A stretch of DNA of 64,000 bases from Euwallacea fornicatus. Taxonomy: Eukaryota; Arthropoda; Insecta; Coleoptera; Curculionidae. The stretch covers positions 1,116,001 through 1,180,000 of the forward strand of contig NW_027096011.1 of NCBI RefSeq assembly GCF_040115645.1. The letters run 5' to 3'. Shown piece after piece: positions 51,214 through 63,971 of the stretch. Position 1 is the stretch's first letter; each line of letters begins with the position of its first letter. Made by a program: the position numbers and the translations under genes. Under the pieces are notes generated by a model. The model did not search any database. It saw nothing but the letters and a program-made list of their open reading frames with translations, and was not told the DNA's origin.

Positions 51214-51393
51214 CACTTTAAAGATCTCGTCGAGCTGATTAATTTGAATCTTTGTTTAAGAAGTATGGAGTTGATTTGGTGAAGTTATCGAGTCTCAAAG
51301 TTGGAAAAGTCTTAAAACTTGCGTGTTTGAGCACATAAAGTACTATTTATCCTGGAAACTCTACAAGATGCAATTAGGATGTGTCATGTAACC

Positions 51394-52445
51394 TTAAAGA
51401 TCTCGTCGAGCTGATTAATTTGAATCTTTGTTGAAGAAGTTTGGAGTTGATTTGGTGAAGTTATCGAGTCTCAAAGTTGGAAAAGTCTGAAAATTTGCGT
51501 GTTTGAGCACATAAAGTACTATTTATCCTGGAAACTCTTCAAGATGCAATTAGTATGTGTCATGTCACTTTAAAGATCTCGTCGAGCTGATTAATTTGAA
51601 TCTTTGTTGAAGAAGTTTGTAGTTGATTTGGTGAAGTTATCGAGTCTCAAAGTTGGAAAAGTCGCAAAAGTGGCGTATTTGAGCACATAAAGTACTATTT
51701 ATCCTGGAAACTCTTCAAGATGCAATTAGGATGTGTCATGTCACTTTAAAGATCTCGTCGAGCTGATTAATTTGAATCTTTGTTGAAGAAGTTTGTAGTT
51801 GATTCGGTGAAGTTATCGAGTCTCAAAATTAGAAAAGTCTCAAAAGTTGCGTGGTTAAGCACATAAAGTCCTATTTATCCTGGAAACTCTACAAGATGTA
51901 ATTAGGATGTGTCATGTCACTTTAAAGATCTCGTCGAGCTGATTAATTTGAATCTTTGTTGAAGAAGTTTGGAGTTGATTTGGTGAAGTTATCGAGTCTC
52001 AAAGTTGGAAAAGTCTGAAAATTTGCGTGTTTGAGCACATAAAGTACTATTTATCCTGGAAACTCTTCAAGATGCAATTAGTATGTGTCATGTCACTTTA
52101 AAGATCTCGTCGAGCTGATTAATTTGAATCTTTGTTGAAGAAGTTTGTAGTTGATTTGGTGAAGTTATCGAGTCTCAAAGTTGGAAAAGTCGCAAAAGTG
52201 GCGTATTTGAGCACATAAAGTACTATTTATCCTGGAAACTCTTCAAGATGCAATTAGGATGTGTCATGTCACTTTAAAGATCTCGTCGAGCTGATTAATT
52301 TGAATCTTTGTTGAAGAAGTTTGTAGTTGATTCGGTGAAGTTATCGAGTCTCAAAATTAGAAAAGTCTCAAAAGTTGCGTGGTTAAGCACATAAAGTCCT
52401 ATTTATCCTGGAAACTCTACAAGATGTAATTAGGATGTGTCATGT
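51394..52445 (+). repeat. Three-monomer tandem duplication (528-bp period)
   Basis: TCTGAAAATTT, TTTGTAG/GTGGCGTATTTG and GATTCGG/GTCCTATTTA monomers at 51390-51917 are repeated at 51918-52445. The only difference noticed is the start, AACC in the first unit and CACTTT in the second, so the match begins at monomer position 5. Confidence 0.86.
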
Positions 52446-54557
52446 CACTTTAAAGATCTCGTCGAGCTGATTAATTTGAATCTTTGTTGAAGAAGTTTGT
52501 AGTTGATTTGGTGAAGTTATCGAGTCTCAAAGTTGAAAAAGTCGCAAAAGTGGCGTATTTGAGCACATAAAGTACTATTTATCCTGGAAACTCTTCAAGA
52601 TGCAATTAGGATGTGTCATGTCACTTTAAAGATCTCGTCGAGCTGATTAATTTGAATCTTTGTTGAAGAAGTTTGTAGTTGATTCGGTGAAGTTATCGAG
52701 TCTCAAAATTAGAAAAGTCTCAAAAGTTGCGTGGTTAAGCACATAAAGTCTTATTTATCCTGGAAACTCTACAAGATGCAATTAGGATGTGTCATGTAAC
52801 CTTAAAGATCTCGTCGAGCTGATTAATTTGAATCTTTGTTGAAGAAGTTTGGAGTTGATTTGGTGAAGTTATCGAGTCTCAAAGTTGAAAAAGTCGCAAA
52901 AGTGGCGTATTTGAGCACATAAAGTACTATTTATCCTGGAAACTCTTCAAGATGCAATTAGGATGTGTCATGTAACCTTAAAGATCTCGTCGAGCTGATT
53001 AATTTGAATCTTTGTTGAAGAAGTTTGGAGTTGATTTGGTGAAGTTATCGAGTGTCAAAGTTGGAAAAGTCTCAAAAGTTGCGTATTTGAGCCCATAAAG
53101 TACTATTTATCGTGGAAACTCTTCAAGATGCAATTAGGATGCGTCGTGTCACCTTAAAGATCTCGTCGAGCTGATTAATTTGAATCTGCGATTAAGAAGT
53201 TTGGAGTTGATTTGGTGAAGTTATCGAGTCTCAAAGATGGAAAAGTCTCAAAAGTTGCGTGTTTGAGCCCATAAAGTACTATTTATCGTGGAAACTCTTC
53301 AAGATGCAATTAGGATGCGTCGTGTCACCTTAAAGATCTCGTCGAGCTGATTAATTTGAATCTGCGATTAAGAAGTTTGGAGTTGATTTGGTGAAGTTAT
53401 CGAGTCTCAAAGTTGGAAAAGTCTCAAAAGTTGCGTGTTTGAGCCCATAAAGTACTATTTATCGTGGAAACTCTTCAAGATGCAATTAGGATGTGTCGTG
53501 TCACCTTAAAGATCTCGTCGAGCTGATTAATTTGAATCTTTGATTAAGAAGTTTGGAGTTGATTTAGTGAAGTTATCGAGTCTCAAAGTTGGAAAAGTCT
53601 CAAAAGTTGCGTGGTTAAGCACATAAAGTCCTATTTATCCTGGAAACTCTTCAAGATGCAATTAGGATGTGTCATGTCACTTTAAAGATCTCGTCGAGCT
53701 GATTAATTTGAATCTTTGTTGAAGAAATTTGGAGTTGATTTGGTGAAGTTATCGAGTCTCAAAGTTGGAAAAGTCTCAAAAGTTGCGTATTTGAGCCCAT
53801 AAAGTACTATTTATCGTGGAAACTCTTCAAGATGCAATTAGGATGCGTCGTGTCACCTTAAAGATCTCGTCGACCTGATTAATTTGAATCTGCGATTAAG
53901 AAGTTTAGAGTTGATTTGGTGAAGTTATCGAGTCTCAAAGTTGGAAAAGTCTCAAAAGTTGCGTATTTGAGCCCATAAAGTACTATTTATCGTGGAAACT
54001 CTTCAAGATGCAATTAGGATGCGTCGTGTCACCTTAAAGATCTCGTCGAGCTGATTAATTTGAATCTTTGTTGAAGAAGTTTGTAGTTGATTCGGTGAAG
54101 TTATCGAGTCTCAAAATTAGAAAAGTCTCAAAAGTTGCGTGGTTAAGCACATAAAGTCCTATTTATCCTGGAAACTCTACAAGATGTAATTAGGATGTGT
54201 CATGTCACTTTAAAGATCTCGTCGAGCTGATTAATTTGAATCTTTGTTGAAGAAATTTGGAGTTGATTTGGTGAAGTTATCGAGTCTCAAAGTTGGAAAA
54301 GTCTCAAAAGTTGCGTATTTGAGCCCATAAAGTACTATTTATCGTGGAAACTCTTCAAGATGCAATTAGGATGCGTCGTGTCACCTTAAAGATCTCGTCG
54401 ACCTGATTAATTTGAATCTGCGATTAAGAAGTTTAGAGTTGATTTGGTGAAGTTATCGAGTCTCAAAGTTGGAAAAGTCGCAAAAGTGGCGTATTTGAGC
54501 ACATAAAGTACTATTTATCCTGGAAACTCTTCAAGATGCAATTAGGATGTGTCATGT
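52446..54557 (+). repeat. GAGCCC-family run with GTCGAC variants
   Basis: From the right half of 52622 the run repeats the GAAGACG cassette order seen at 55790: GTTGAAAAAG, GAGTGTC, GCGATTAAG/CAAAGATGG, GCGATTAAG, GATTTAGTG, GAAATTTGG, GTCGACCTG. At 53854 and 54382 a G-to-C change creates GTCGACCTG. A GATTCGG monomer (54030) is wedged between two GAAATTTGG-GTCGACCTG pairs (53678 and 54206), giving a 528-bp repeat. Confidence 0.8.
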
Positions 54558-55490
54558 CACTTTAAAGATCTCGTCGAGCTGATTAATTTGAATCTTTGTT
54601 GAAGAAGTTTGTAGTTGATTCGGTGAAGTTATCGAGTCTCAAAATTAGAAAAGTCTTAAAACTTGCGTGTTTGAGCACATAAAGTACTATTTATCCTGGA
54701 AACTCTTCAAGATGCAATTAGGATGTGTCATGTCACTTTAAAGATCTCGTCGAGCTGATTAATTTGAATCTTTGTTTAAGAAGTATGGAGTTGATTTGGT
54801 GAAGTTATCGAGTCTCAAAGTTGGAAAAGTCTTAAAACTTGCGTGTTTGAGCACATAAAGTACTATTTATCCTGGAAACTCTACAAGATGCAATTAGGAT
54901 GTGTCATGTAACCTTAAAGATCTCGTCGAGCTGATTAATTTGAATCTTTGTTGAAGAAGTTTGGAGTTGATTTGGTGAAGTTATCGAGTCTCAAAGTTGG
55001 AAAAGTCTGAAAATTTGCGTGTTTGAGCACATAAAGTACTATTTATCCTGGAAACTCTTCAAGATGCAATTAGTATGTGTCATGTCACTTTAAAGATCTC
55101 GTCGAGCTGATTAATTTGAATCTTTGTTGAAGAAGTTTGTAGTTGATTTGGTGAAGTTATCGAGTCTCAAAGTTGGAAAAGTCGCAAAAGTGGCGTATTT
55201 GAGCACATAAAGTACTATTTATCCTGGAAACTCTTCAAGATGCAATTAGGATGTGTCATGTCACTTTAAAGATCTCGTCGAGCTGATTAATTTGAATCTT
55301 TGTTGAAGAAGTTTGTAGTTGATTCGGTGAAGTTATCGAGTCTCAAAATTAGAAAAGTCTCAAAAGTTGCGTGGTTAAGCACATAAAGTCCTATTTATCC
55401 TGGAAACTCTACAAGATGTAATTAGGATGTGTCATGTCACTTTAAAGATCTCGTCGAGCTGATTAATTTGAATCTTTGTTGAAGAAGTTT
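54475..55490 (+). repeat. Copy of 50955-51970
   Basis: The hybrid monomer, TATGG/CTCTACAAG, AACC/TCTGAAAATTT, TTTGTAG and GATTCGG/GTCCTATTTA monomers repeat at a spacing of 3520 bp (20 monomers). After this the two copies diverge (TCTGAAAATTT at 51918, GTTGAAAAAG at 55438). Confidence 0.83.
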
Positions 55491-55742
55491 GTAGTTGATT
55501 TGGTGAAGTTATCGAGTCTCAAAGTTGAAAAAGTCGCAAAAGTGGCGTATTTGAGCACATAAAGTACTATTTATCCTGGAAACTCTTCAAGATGCAATTA
55601 GGATGTGTCATGTCACTTTAAAGATCTCGTCGAGCTGATTAATTTGAATCTTTGTTGAAGAAGTTTGTAGTTGATTCGGTGAAGTTATCGAGTCTCAAAA
55701 TTAGAAAAGTCTCAAAAGTTGCGTGGTTAAGCACATAAAGTC

Positions 55743-58163
55743 CTATTTATCGTGGAAACTCTTCAAGATGCAATTAGGATGCGTCGTGTCACCTTAAAGA
55801 TCTCGTCGAGCTGATTAATTTGAATCTTTGTTGAAGACGTTTGGAGTTGATTTGGTGAAGTTATCGAGTCTCAAAATTAGAAAAGTCTCAAAAGTTGCGT
55901 GGTTAAGCACATAAAGTCTTATTTATCCTGGAAACTCTACAAGATGCAATTAGGATGTGTCATGTAACCTTAAAGATCTCGTCGAGCTGATTAATTTGAA
56001 TCTTTGTTGAAGAAGTTTGGAGTTGATTTGGTGAAGTTATCGAGTCTCAAAGTTGAAAAAGTCGCAAAAGTGGCGTATTTGAGCACATAAAGTACTATTT
56101 ATCCTGGAAACTCTTCAAGATGCAATTAGGATGTGTCATGTAACCTTAAAGATCTCGTCGAGCTGATTAATTTGAATCTTTGTTGAAGAAGTTTGGAGTT
56201 GATTTGGTGAAGTTATCGAGTGTCAAAGTTGGAAAAGTCTCAAAAGTTGCGTATTTGAGCCCATAAAGTACTATTTATCGTGGAAACTCTTCAAGATGCA
56301 ATTAGGATGCGTCGTGTCACCTTAAAGATCTCGTCGAGCTGATTAATTTGAATCTGCGATTAAGAAGTTTGGAGTTGATTTGGTGAAGTTATCGAGTCTC
56401 AAAGATGGAAAAGTCTCAAAAGTTGCGTGTTTGAGCCCATAAAGTACTATTTATCGTGGAAACTCTTCAAGATGCAATTAGGATGCGTCGTGTCACCTTA
56501 AAGATCTCGTCGAGCTGATTAATTTGAATCTGCGATTAAGAAGTTTGGAGTTGATTTGGTGAAGTTATCGAGTCTCAAAGTTGGAAAAGTCTCAAAAGTT
56601 GCGTGTTTGAGCCCATAAAGTACTATTTATCGTGGAAACTCTTCAAGATGCAATTAGGATGTGTCGTGTCACCTTAAAGATCTCGTCGAGCTGATTAATT
56701 TGAATCTTTGATTAAGAAGTTTGGAGTTGATTTAGTGAAGTTATCGAGTCTCAAAGTTGGAAAAGTCTCAAAAGTTGCGTGGTTAAGCACATAAAGTCCT
56801 ATTTATCCTGGAAACTCTTCAAGATGCAATTAGGATGTGTCATGTCACTTTAAAGATCTCGTCGAGCTGATTAATTTGAATCTTTGTTGAAGAAATTTGG
56901 AGTTGATTTGGTGAAGTTATCGAGTCTCAAAGTTGGAAAAGTCTCAAAAGTTGCGTATTTGAGCCCATAAAGTACTATTTATCGTGGAAACTCTTCAAGA
57001 TGCAATTAGGATGCGTCGTGTCACCTTAAAGATCTCGTCGACCTGATTAATTTGAATCTGCGATTAAGAAGTTTAGAGTTGATTTGGTGAAGTTATCGAG
57101 TCTCAAAGTTGGAAAAGTCTCAAAAGTTGCGTATTTGAGCCCATAAAGTACTATTTATCGTGGAAACTCTTCAAGATGCAATTAGGATGCGTCGTGTCAC
57201 CTTAAAGATCTCGTCGAGCTGATTAATTTGAATCTGCGATTAAGAAGTTTGGAGTTGATTTGGTGAAGTTATCGAGTCTCAAAGTTGGAAAAGTCGCAAA
57301 AGTGGCGTATTTGAGCACATAAAGTACTATTTATCCTGGAAACTCTTCAAGATGCAATTAGGATGTGTCATGTCACTTTAAAGATCTCGTCGAGCTGATT
57401 AATTTGAATCTTTGTTGAAGAAGTTTGTAGTTGATTTGGTGAAGTTATCGAGTCTCAAAGTTGAAAAAGTCGCAAAAGTGGCGTATTTGAGCACATAAAG
57501 TACTATTTATCCTGGAAACTCTTCAAGATGCAATTAGGATGTGTCATGTCACTTTAAAGATCTCGTCGAGGTGATTAATTTGAATCTTTGTTGAAGAAGT
57601 TTGTAGTTGATTTGGTGAAGTTATCGAGTCTCAAAGTTGGAAAAGTCGCAAAAGTTGCATGGTTAAGCACATAAAGTACTATTTATCCTGGAAACTCTTC
57701 AAGATGCAAATAGGATGTGTCATGTAACCTTAAAGATCTCGTCGAGCTGATTAATTTGTATCTTTGTTTAAGAAGTATGGAGTTGATTTGGTAAAGTTAT
57801 CGAGTCTTAAAGTTGGAAAAGTCTCAAAAGTTGCGTGGTTAAGCACATAAAGTACTATTTATCCTGAAAACTCTTCAAGATGCAATTAGGATGTGTCCTG
57901 TCACCTTAAAGATCTCGTCGAGCTGATTAGTTTGAATCTTTGTTGAAGAAGTTTGGAGTTGATTTGGTGAAGTTATCGAGTCTCAAAGTTGGAAAAGTCT
58001 TAAAACTTGCGTGTTTGAGCACATAAAGTACTATTTATCCTGGAAACTCTTCAAGATGCAATTAGTATGTGTCATGTCACTTTAAAGATCTCGTCGAGCT
58101 GATTAATTTGAATCTTTGTTGAAGAAGTTTGTAGTTGATTTGGTGAAGTTATCGAGTCTCAAA
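55743..58163 (+). repeat. 2.4-kb block, repeated at 61551-63971
   Basis: Nearly 14 monomers starting in the right half of a hybrid monomer. Order: GAAGACG, GTTGAAAAAG, GAGTGTC, GCGATTAAG/CAAAGATGG, GCGATTAAG, GATTTAGTG, GAAATTTGG, GTCGACCTG, GCGATTAAG/GTGGCG, GTTGAAAAAG, GAGGTG/GCATGG, TTGTATC, GATTAGTTTG. The repeat spacing is 5808 bp (33 monomers). Private change: CCTGAAAAC near 57866. Both copies share GATGCAAATAGG. Confidence 0.9.
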
Positions 58164-59760
58164 ATTAGAAAAGTCTCAAAAGTTGCGTGGTTAAGCACAT
58201 AAAGTACTATTTATCCTGGAAACTCTTCAAGATGCAATTAGTATGTGTCATGTCACTTTAAAGATCTCGTCGAGCTGATTAATTTGAATCTTTGTTGAAG
58301 AAGTTTGGAGTTGATTTGGTGAAGTTATCGAGTCTCAAAGTTGGAAAAGTCTTAAAACTTGCGTGTTTGAGCACATAAAGTACTATTTATCCTGGAAACT
58401 CTTCAAGATGCAATTAGGATGTGTCATGTCACTTTAAAGATCTCGTCGAGCTGATTAATTTGAATCTTTGTTGAAGAAGTTTGTAGTTGATTTGGTGAAG
58501 TTATCGAGTCTCAAAGTTGAAAAAGTCGCAAAAGTGGCGTATTTGAGCACATAAAGTACTATTTATCCTGGAAACTCTTCAAGATGCAATTAGGATGTGT
58601 CATGTCACTTTAAAGATCTCGTCGAGGTGATTAATTTGAATCTTTGTTGAAGAAGTTTGGAGTTGATTTGGTGAAGTTATCGAGTCTCAAAGTTGGAAAA
58701 GTCTTAAAACTTGCGTGTTTGAGCACATAAAGTACTATTTATCCTGGAAACTCTTCAAGATGCAATTAGGATGTGTCATGTCACTTTAAAGATCTCGTCG
58801 AGCTGATTAATTTGAATCTTTGTTTAAGAAGTATGGAGTTGATTTGGTGAAGTTATCGAGTCTCAAAGTTGGAAAAGTCTTAAAACTTGCGTGTTTGAGC
58901 ACATAAAGTACTATTTATCCTGGAAACTCTACAAGATGCAATTAGGATGTGTCATGTAACCTTAAAGATCTCGTCGAGCTGATTAATTTGAATCTTTGTT
59001 GAAGAAGTTTGGAGTTGATTTGGTGAAGTTATCGAGTCTCAAAGTTGGAAAAGTCTCAAAAGTTGCGTATTTGAGCACATAAAGTACTATTCATCCTGGA
59101 AACTCTACAAGATGCAATTAGGATGTGTCATGTAACCTTAAAGATCTCGTCGAGCTGATTAATTTGAATCTTTGTTGAAGAAGTTTGGAGTTGATTTGGT
59201 GAAGTTATCGAGTCTCAAAGTTGGAAAAGTCTGAAAATTTGCGTGTTTGAGCACATAAAGTACTATTTATCCTGGAAACTCTTCAAGATGCAATTAGTAT
59301 GTGTCATGTCACTTTAAAGATCTCGTCGAGCTGATTAATTTGAATCTTTGTTGAAGAAGTTTGTAGTTGATTTGGTGAAGTTATCGAGTCTCAAAGTTGG
59401 AAAAGTCGCAAAAGTGGCGTATTTGAGCACATAAAGTACTATTTATCCTGGAAACTCTTCAAGATGCAATTAGGATGTGTCATGTCACTTTAAAGATCTC
59501 GTCGAGCTGATTAATTTGAATCTTTGTTGAAGAAGTTTGTAGTTGATTTGGTGAAGTTATCGAGTCTCAAAATTAGAAAAGTCTCAAAAGTTGCGTGGTT
59601 AAGCACATAAAGTCCTATTTATCCTGGAAACTCTACAAGATGTAATTAGGATGTGTCATGTCACTTTAAAGATCTCGTCGAGCTGATTAATTTGAATCTT
59701 TGTTTAAGAAGTATGGAGTTGATTTGGTGAAGTTATCGAGTCTCAAAGTTGGAAAAGTCT
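56663..59760 (+). repeat. Second copy of the 3.1-kb block at 47335-50432
   Basis: Matches 47335-50432 at +9328 bp. It overlaps the 2.4-kb block above, so the part at 56670-58077 exists in three copies in this window (about 47342, 56670 and 62478). Copy-specific changes include GTCGACCTG near 57034 and GATGCAAATAGG near 57709. Confidence 0.88.
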
Positions 59761-59837
59761 TAAAACTTGCGTGTTTGAGCACATAAAGTACTATTTATCC
59801 TGGAAACTCTTCAAGATGCAATTAGGATGTGTCATGT

Positions 59838-60541
59838 CACTTTAAAGATCTCGTCGAGCTGATTAATTTGAATCTTTGTTGAAGAAGTTTGTAGTTGATT
59901 TGGTGAAGTTATCGAGTCTCAAAGTTGGAAAAGTCTCAAAAGTTGCGTGGTTAAGCACATAAAGTACTATTTATCCTGGAAACTCTTCAAGATGCAATTA
60001 GTATGTGTCATGTCACTTTAAAGATCTCGTCGAGCTGATTAATTTGAATCTTTGTTGAAGAAGTTTGGAGTTGATTTGGTGAAGTTATCGAGTCTCAAAG
60101 TTGGAAAAGTCGCAAAAGTGGCGTATTTGAGCACATAAAGTACTATTTATCCTGGAAACTCTTCAAGATGCAATTAGGATGTGTCATGTCACTTTAAAGA
60201 TCTCGTCGAGCTGATTAATTTGAATCTTTGTTGAAGAAGTTTGTAGTTGATTTGGTGAAGTTATCGAGTCTCAAAGTTGGAAAAGTCTCAAAAGTTGCGT
60301 GGTTAAGCACATAAAGTACTATTTATCCTGGAAACTCTTCAAGATGCAATTAGTATGTGTCATGTCACTTTAAAGATCTCGTCGAGCTGATTAATTTGAA
60401 TCTTTGTTGAAGAAGTTTGTAGTTGATTTGGTGAAGTTATCGAGTCTCAAAGTTGGAAAAGTCGCAAAAGTGGCGTATTTGAGCACATAAAGTACTATTT
60501 ATCCTGGAAACTCTTCAAGATGCAATTAGGATGTGTCATGT
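59838..60541 (+). repeat. Two-monomer repeat, two units (352 bp each)
   Basis: A TTTGTAG/GCGTGGTTA monomer ending AGTATG, followed by a GTGGCGTATTTG monomer ending AGGATG, at 59838-60189 and again at 60190-60541. The second monomer differs in TTTGGAG against TTTGTAG. Confidence 0.77.
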
Positions 60542-61550
60542 CACTTTAAAGATCTCGTCGAGCTGATTAATTTGAATCTTTGTTGAAGAAGTTTGTAGTT
60601 GATTCGGTGAAGTTATCGAGTCTCAAAATTAGAAAAGTCTTAAAACTTGCGTGTTTGAGCACATAAAGTACTATTTATCCTGGAAACTCTTCAAGATGCA
60701 ATTAGGATGTGTCATGTCACTTTAAAGATCTCGTCGAGCTGATTAATTTGAATCTTTGTTTAAGAAGTATGGAGTTGATTTGGTGAAGTTATCGAGTCTC
60801 AAAGTTGGAAAAGTCTTAAAACTTGCGTGTTTGAGCACATAAAGTACTATTTATCCTGGAAACTCTTCAAGATGCAATTAGGATGTGTCATGTCACTTTA
60901 AAGATCTCGTCGAGCTGATTAATTTGAATCTTTGTTGAAGAAGTTTGTAGTTGATTTGGTGAAGTTATCGAGTCTCAAAGTTGGAAAAGTCTCAAAAGTT
61001 GCGTGGTTAAGCACATAAAGTACTATTTATCCTGGAAACTCTTCAAGATGCAATTAGTATGTGTCATGTCACTTTAAAGATCTCGTCGAGCTGATTAATT
61101 TGAATCTTTGTTGAAGAAGTTTGGAGTTGATTTGGTGAAGTTATCGAGTCTCAAAGTTGGAAAAGTCTGAAAATTTGCGTGTTTGAGCACATAAAGTACT
61201 ATTTATCCTGGAAACTCTTCAAGATGCAATTAGTATGTGTCATGTCACTTTAAAGATCTCGTCGAGCTGATTAATTTGAATCTTTGTTGAAGAAGTTTGT
61301 AGTTGATTTGGTGAAGTTATCGAGTCTCAAAGTTGGAAAAGTCGCAAAAGTGGCGTATTTGAGCACATAAAGTACTATTTATCCTGGAAACTCTTCAAGA
61401 TGCAATTAGGATGTGTCATGTCACTTTAAAGATCTCGTCGAGCTGATTAATTTGAATCTTTGTTGAAGAAGTTTGTAGTTGATTTGGTGAAGTTATCGAG
61501 TCTCAAAGTTGAAAAAGTCGCAAAAGTGGCGTATTTGAGCCCATAAAGAA
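60542..61550 (+). repeat. Third hybrid-monomer copy and flanking monomers
   Basis: The GATTCGG/ATTAG-to-TTAAAACTT hybrid of 51038 recurs at 60542, followed by TATGG, TTTGTAG/GCGTGGTTA, TCTGAAAATTT and TTTGTAG/GTGGCG monomers. The monomer at 61422 switches from a GTTGAAAAAG/GTGGCGTATTTG left half to a GAGCCC/AAAGAACTA/CGTGG right half, marking a join into the 2.4-kb block. Confidence 0.8.
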
Positions 61551-63971
61551 CTATTTATCGTGGAAACTCTTCAAGATGCAATTAGGATGCGTCGTGTCAC
61601 CTTAAAGATCTCGTCGAGCTGATTAATTTGAATCTTTGTTGAAGACGTTTGGAGTTGATTTGGTGAAGTTATCGAGTCTCAAAATTAGAAAAGTCTCAAA
61701 AGTTGCGTGGTTAAGCACATAAAGTCTTATTTATCCTGGAAACTCTACAAGATGCAATTAGGATGTGTCATGTAACCTTAAAGATCTCGTCGAGCTGATT
61801 AATTTGAATCTTTGTTGAAGAAGTTTGGAGTTGATTTGGTGAAGTTATCGAGTCTCAAAGTTGAAAAAGTCGCAAAAGTGGCGTATTTGAGCACATAAAG
61901 TACTATTTATCCTGGAAACTCTTCAAGATGCAATTAGGATGTGTCATGTAACCTTAAAGATCTCGTCGAGCTGATTAATTTGAATCTTTGTTGAAGAAGT
62001 TTGGAGTTGATTTGGTGAAGTTATCGAGTGTCAAAGTTGGAAAAGTCTCAAAAGTTGCGTATTTGAGCCCATAAAGTACTATTTATCGTGGAAACTCTTC
62101 AAGATGCAATTAGGATGCGTCGTGTCACCTTAAAGATCTCGTCGAGCTGATTAATTTGAATCTGCGATTAAGAAGTTTGGAGTTGATTTGGTGAAGTTAT
62201 CGAGTCTCAAAGATGGAAAAGTCTCAAAAGTTGCGTGTTTGAGCCCATAAAGTACTATTTATCGTGGAAACTCTTCAAGATGCAATTAGGATGCGTCGTG
62301 TCACCTTAAAGATCTCGTCGAGCTGATTAATTTGAATCTGCGATTAAGAAGTTTGGAGTTGATTTGGTGAAGTTATCGAGTCTCAAAGTTGGAAAAGTCT
62401 CAAAAGTTGCGTGTTTGAGCCCATAAAGTACTATTTATCGTGGAAACTCTTCAAGATGCAATTAGGATGTGTCGTGTCACCTTAAAGATCTCGTCGAGCT
62501 GATTAATTTGAATCTTTGATTAAGAAGTTTGGAGTTGATTTAGTGAAGTTATCGAGTCTCAAAGTTGGAAAAGTCTCAAAAGTTGCGTGGTTAAGCACAT
62601 AAAGTCCTATTTATCCTGGAAACTCTTCAAGATGCAATTAGGATGTGTCATGTCACTTTAAAGATCTCGTCGAGCTGATTAATTTGAATCTTTGTTGAAG
62701 AAATTTGGAGTTGATTTGGTGAAGTTATCGAGTCTCAAAGTTGGAAAAGTCTCAAAAGTTGCGTATTTGAGCCCATAAAGTACTATTTATCGTGGAAACT
62801 CTTCAAGATGCAATTAGGATGCGTCGTGTCACCTTAAAGATCTCGTCGACCTGATTAATTTGAATCTGCGATTAAGAAGTTTAGAGTTGATTTGGTGAAG
62901 TTATCGAGTCTCAAAGTTGGAAAAGTCTCAAAAGTTGCGTATTTGAGCCCATAAAGTACTATTTATCGTGGAAACTCTTCAAGATGCAATTAGGATGCGT
63001 CGTGTCACCTTAAAGATCTCGTCGAGCTGATTAATTTGAATCTGCGATTAAGAAGTTTGGAGTTGATTTGGTGAAGTTATCGAGTCTCAAAGTTGGAAAA
63101 GTCGCAAAAGTGGCGTATTTGAGCACATAAAGTACTATTTATCCTGGAAACTCTTCAAGATGCAATTAGGATGTGTCATGTCACTTTAAAGATCTCGTCG
63201 AGCTGATTAATTTGAATCTTTGTTGAAGAAGTTTGTAGTTGATTTGGTGAAGTTATCGAGTCTCAAAGTTGAAAAAGTCGCAAAAGTGGCGTATTTGAGC
63301 ACATAAAGTACTATTTATCCTGGAAACTCTTCAAGATGCAATTAGGATGTGTCATGTCACTTTAAAGATCTCGTCGAGGTGATTAATTTGAATCTTTGTT
63401 GAAGAAGTTTGTAGTTGATTTGGTGAAGTTATCGAGTCTCAAAGTTGGAAAAGTCGCAAAAGTTGCATGGTTAAGCACATAAAGTACTATTTATCCTGGA
63501 AACTCTTCAAGATGCAAATAGGATGTGTCATGTAACCTTAAAGATCTCGTCGAGCTGATTAATTTGTATCTTTGTTTAAGAAGTATGGAGTTGATTTGGT
63601 AAAGTTATCGAGTCTTAAAGTTGGAAAAGTCTCAAAAGTTGCGTGGTTAAGCACATAAAGTACTATTTATCCTGGAAACTCTTCAAGATGCAATTAGGAT
63701 GTGTCCTGTCACCTTAAAGATCTCGTCGAGCTGATTAGTTTGAATCTTTGTTGAAGAAGTTTGGAGTTGATTTGGTGAAGTTATCGAGTCTCAAAGTTGG
63801 AAAAGTCTTAAAACTTGCGTGTTTGAGCACATAAAGTACTATTTATCCTGGAAACTCTTCAAGATGCAATTAGAATGTGTCATGTCACTTTAAAGATCTC
63901 GTCGAGCTGATTAATTTGAATCTTTGTTGAAGAAGTTTGTAGTTGATTTGGTGAAGTTATCGAGTCTCAAA
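61551..63971 (+). repeat. Second copy of the 2.4-kb block at 55743-58163
   Basis: Repeats 55743-58163 at +5808 bp. I saw two differences: CCTGGAAAC near 63673 where the first copy has CCTGAAAAC, and AGAATG at 63874 where the first has AGTATG. The match ends at 63972, where GTTGAAAAAG replaces ATTAG. Confidence 0.9.
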
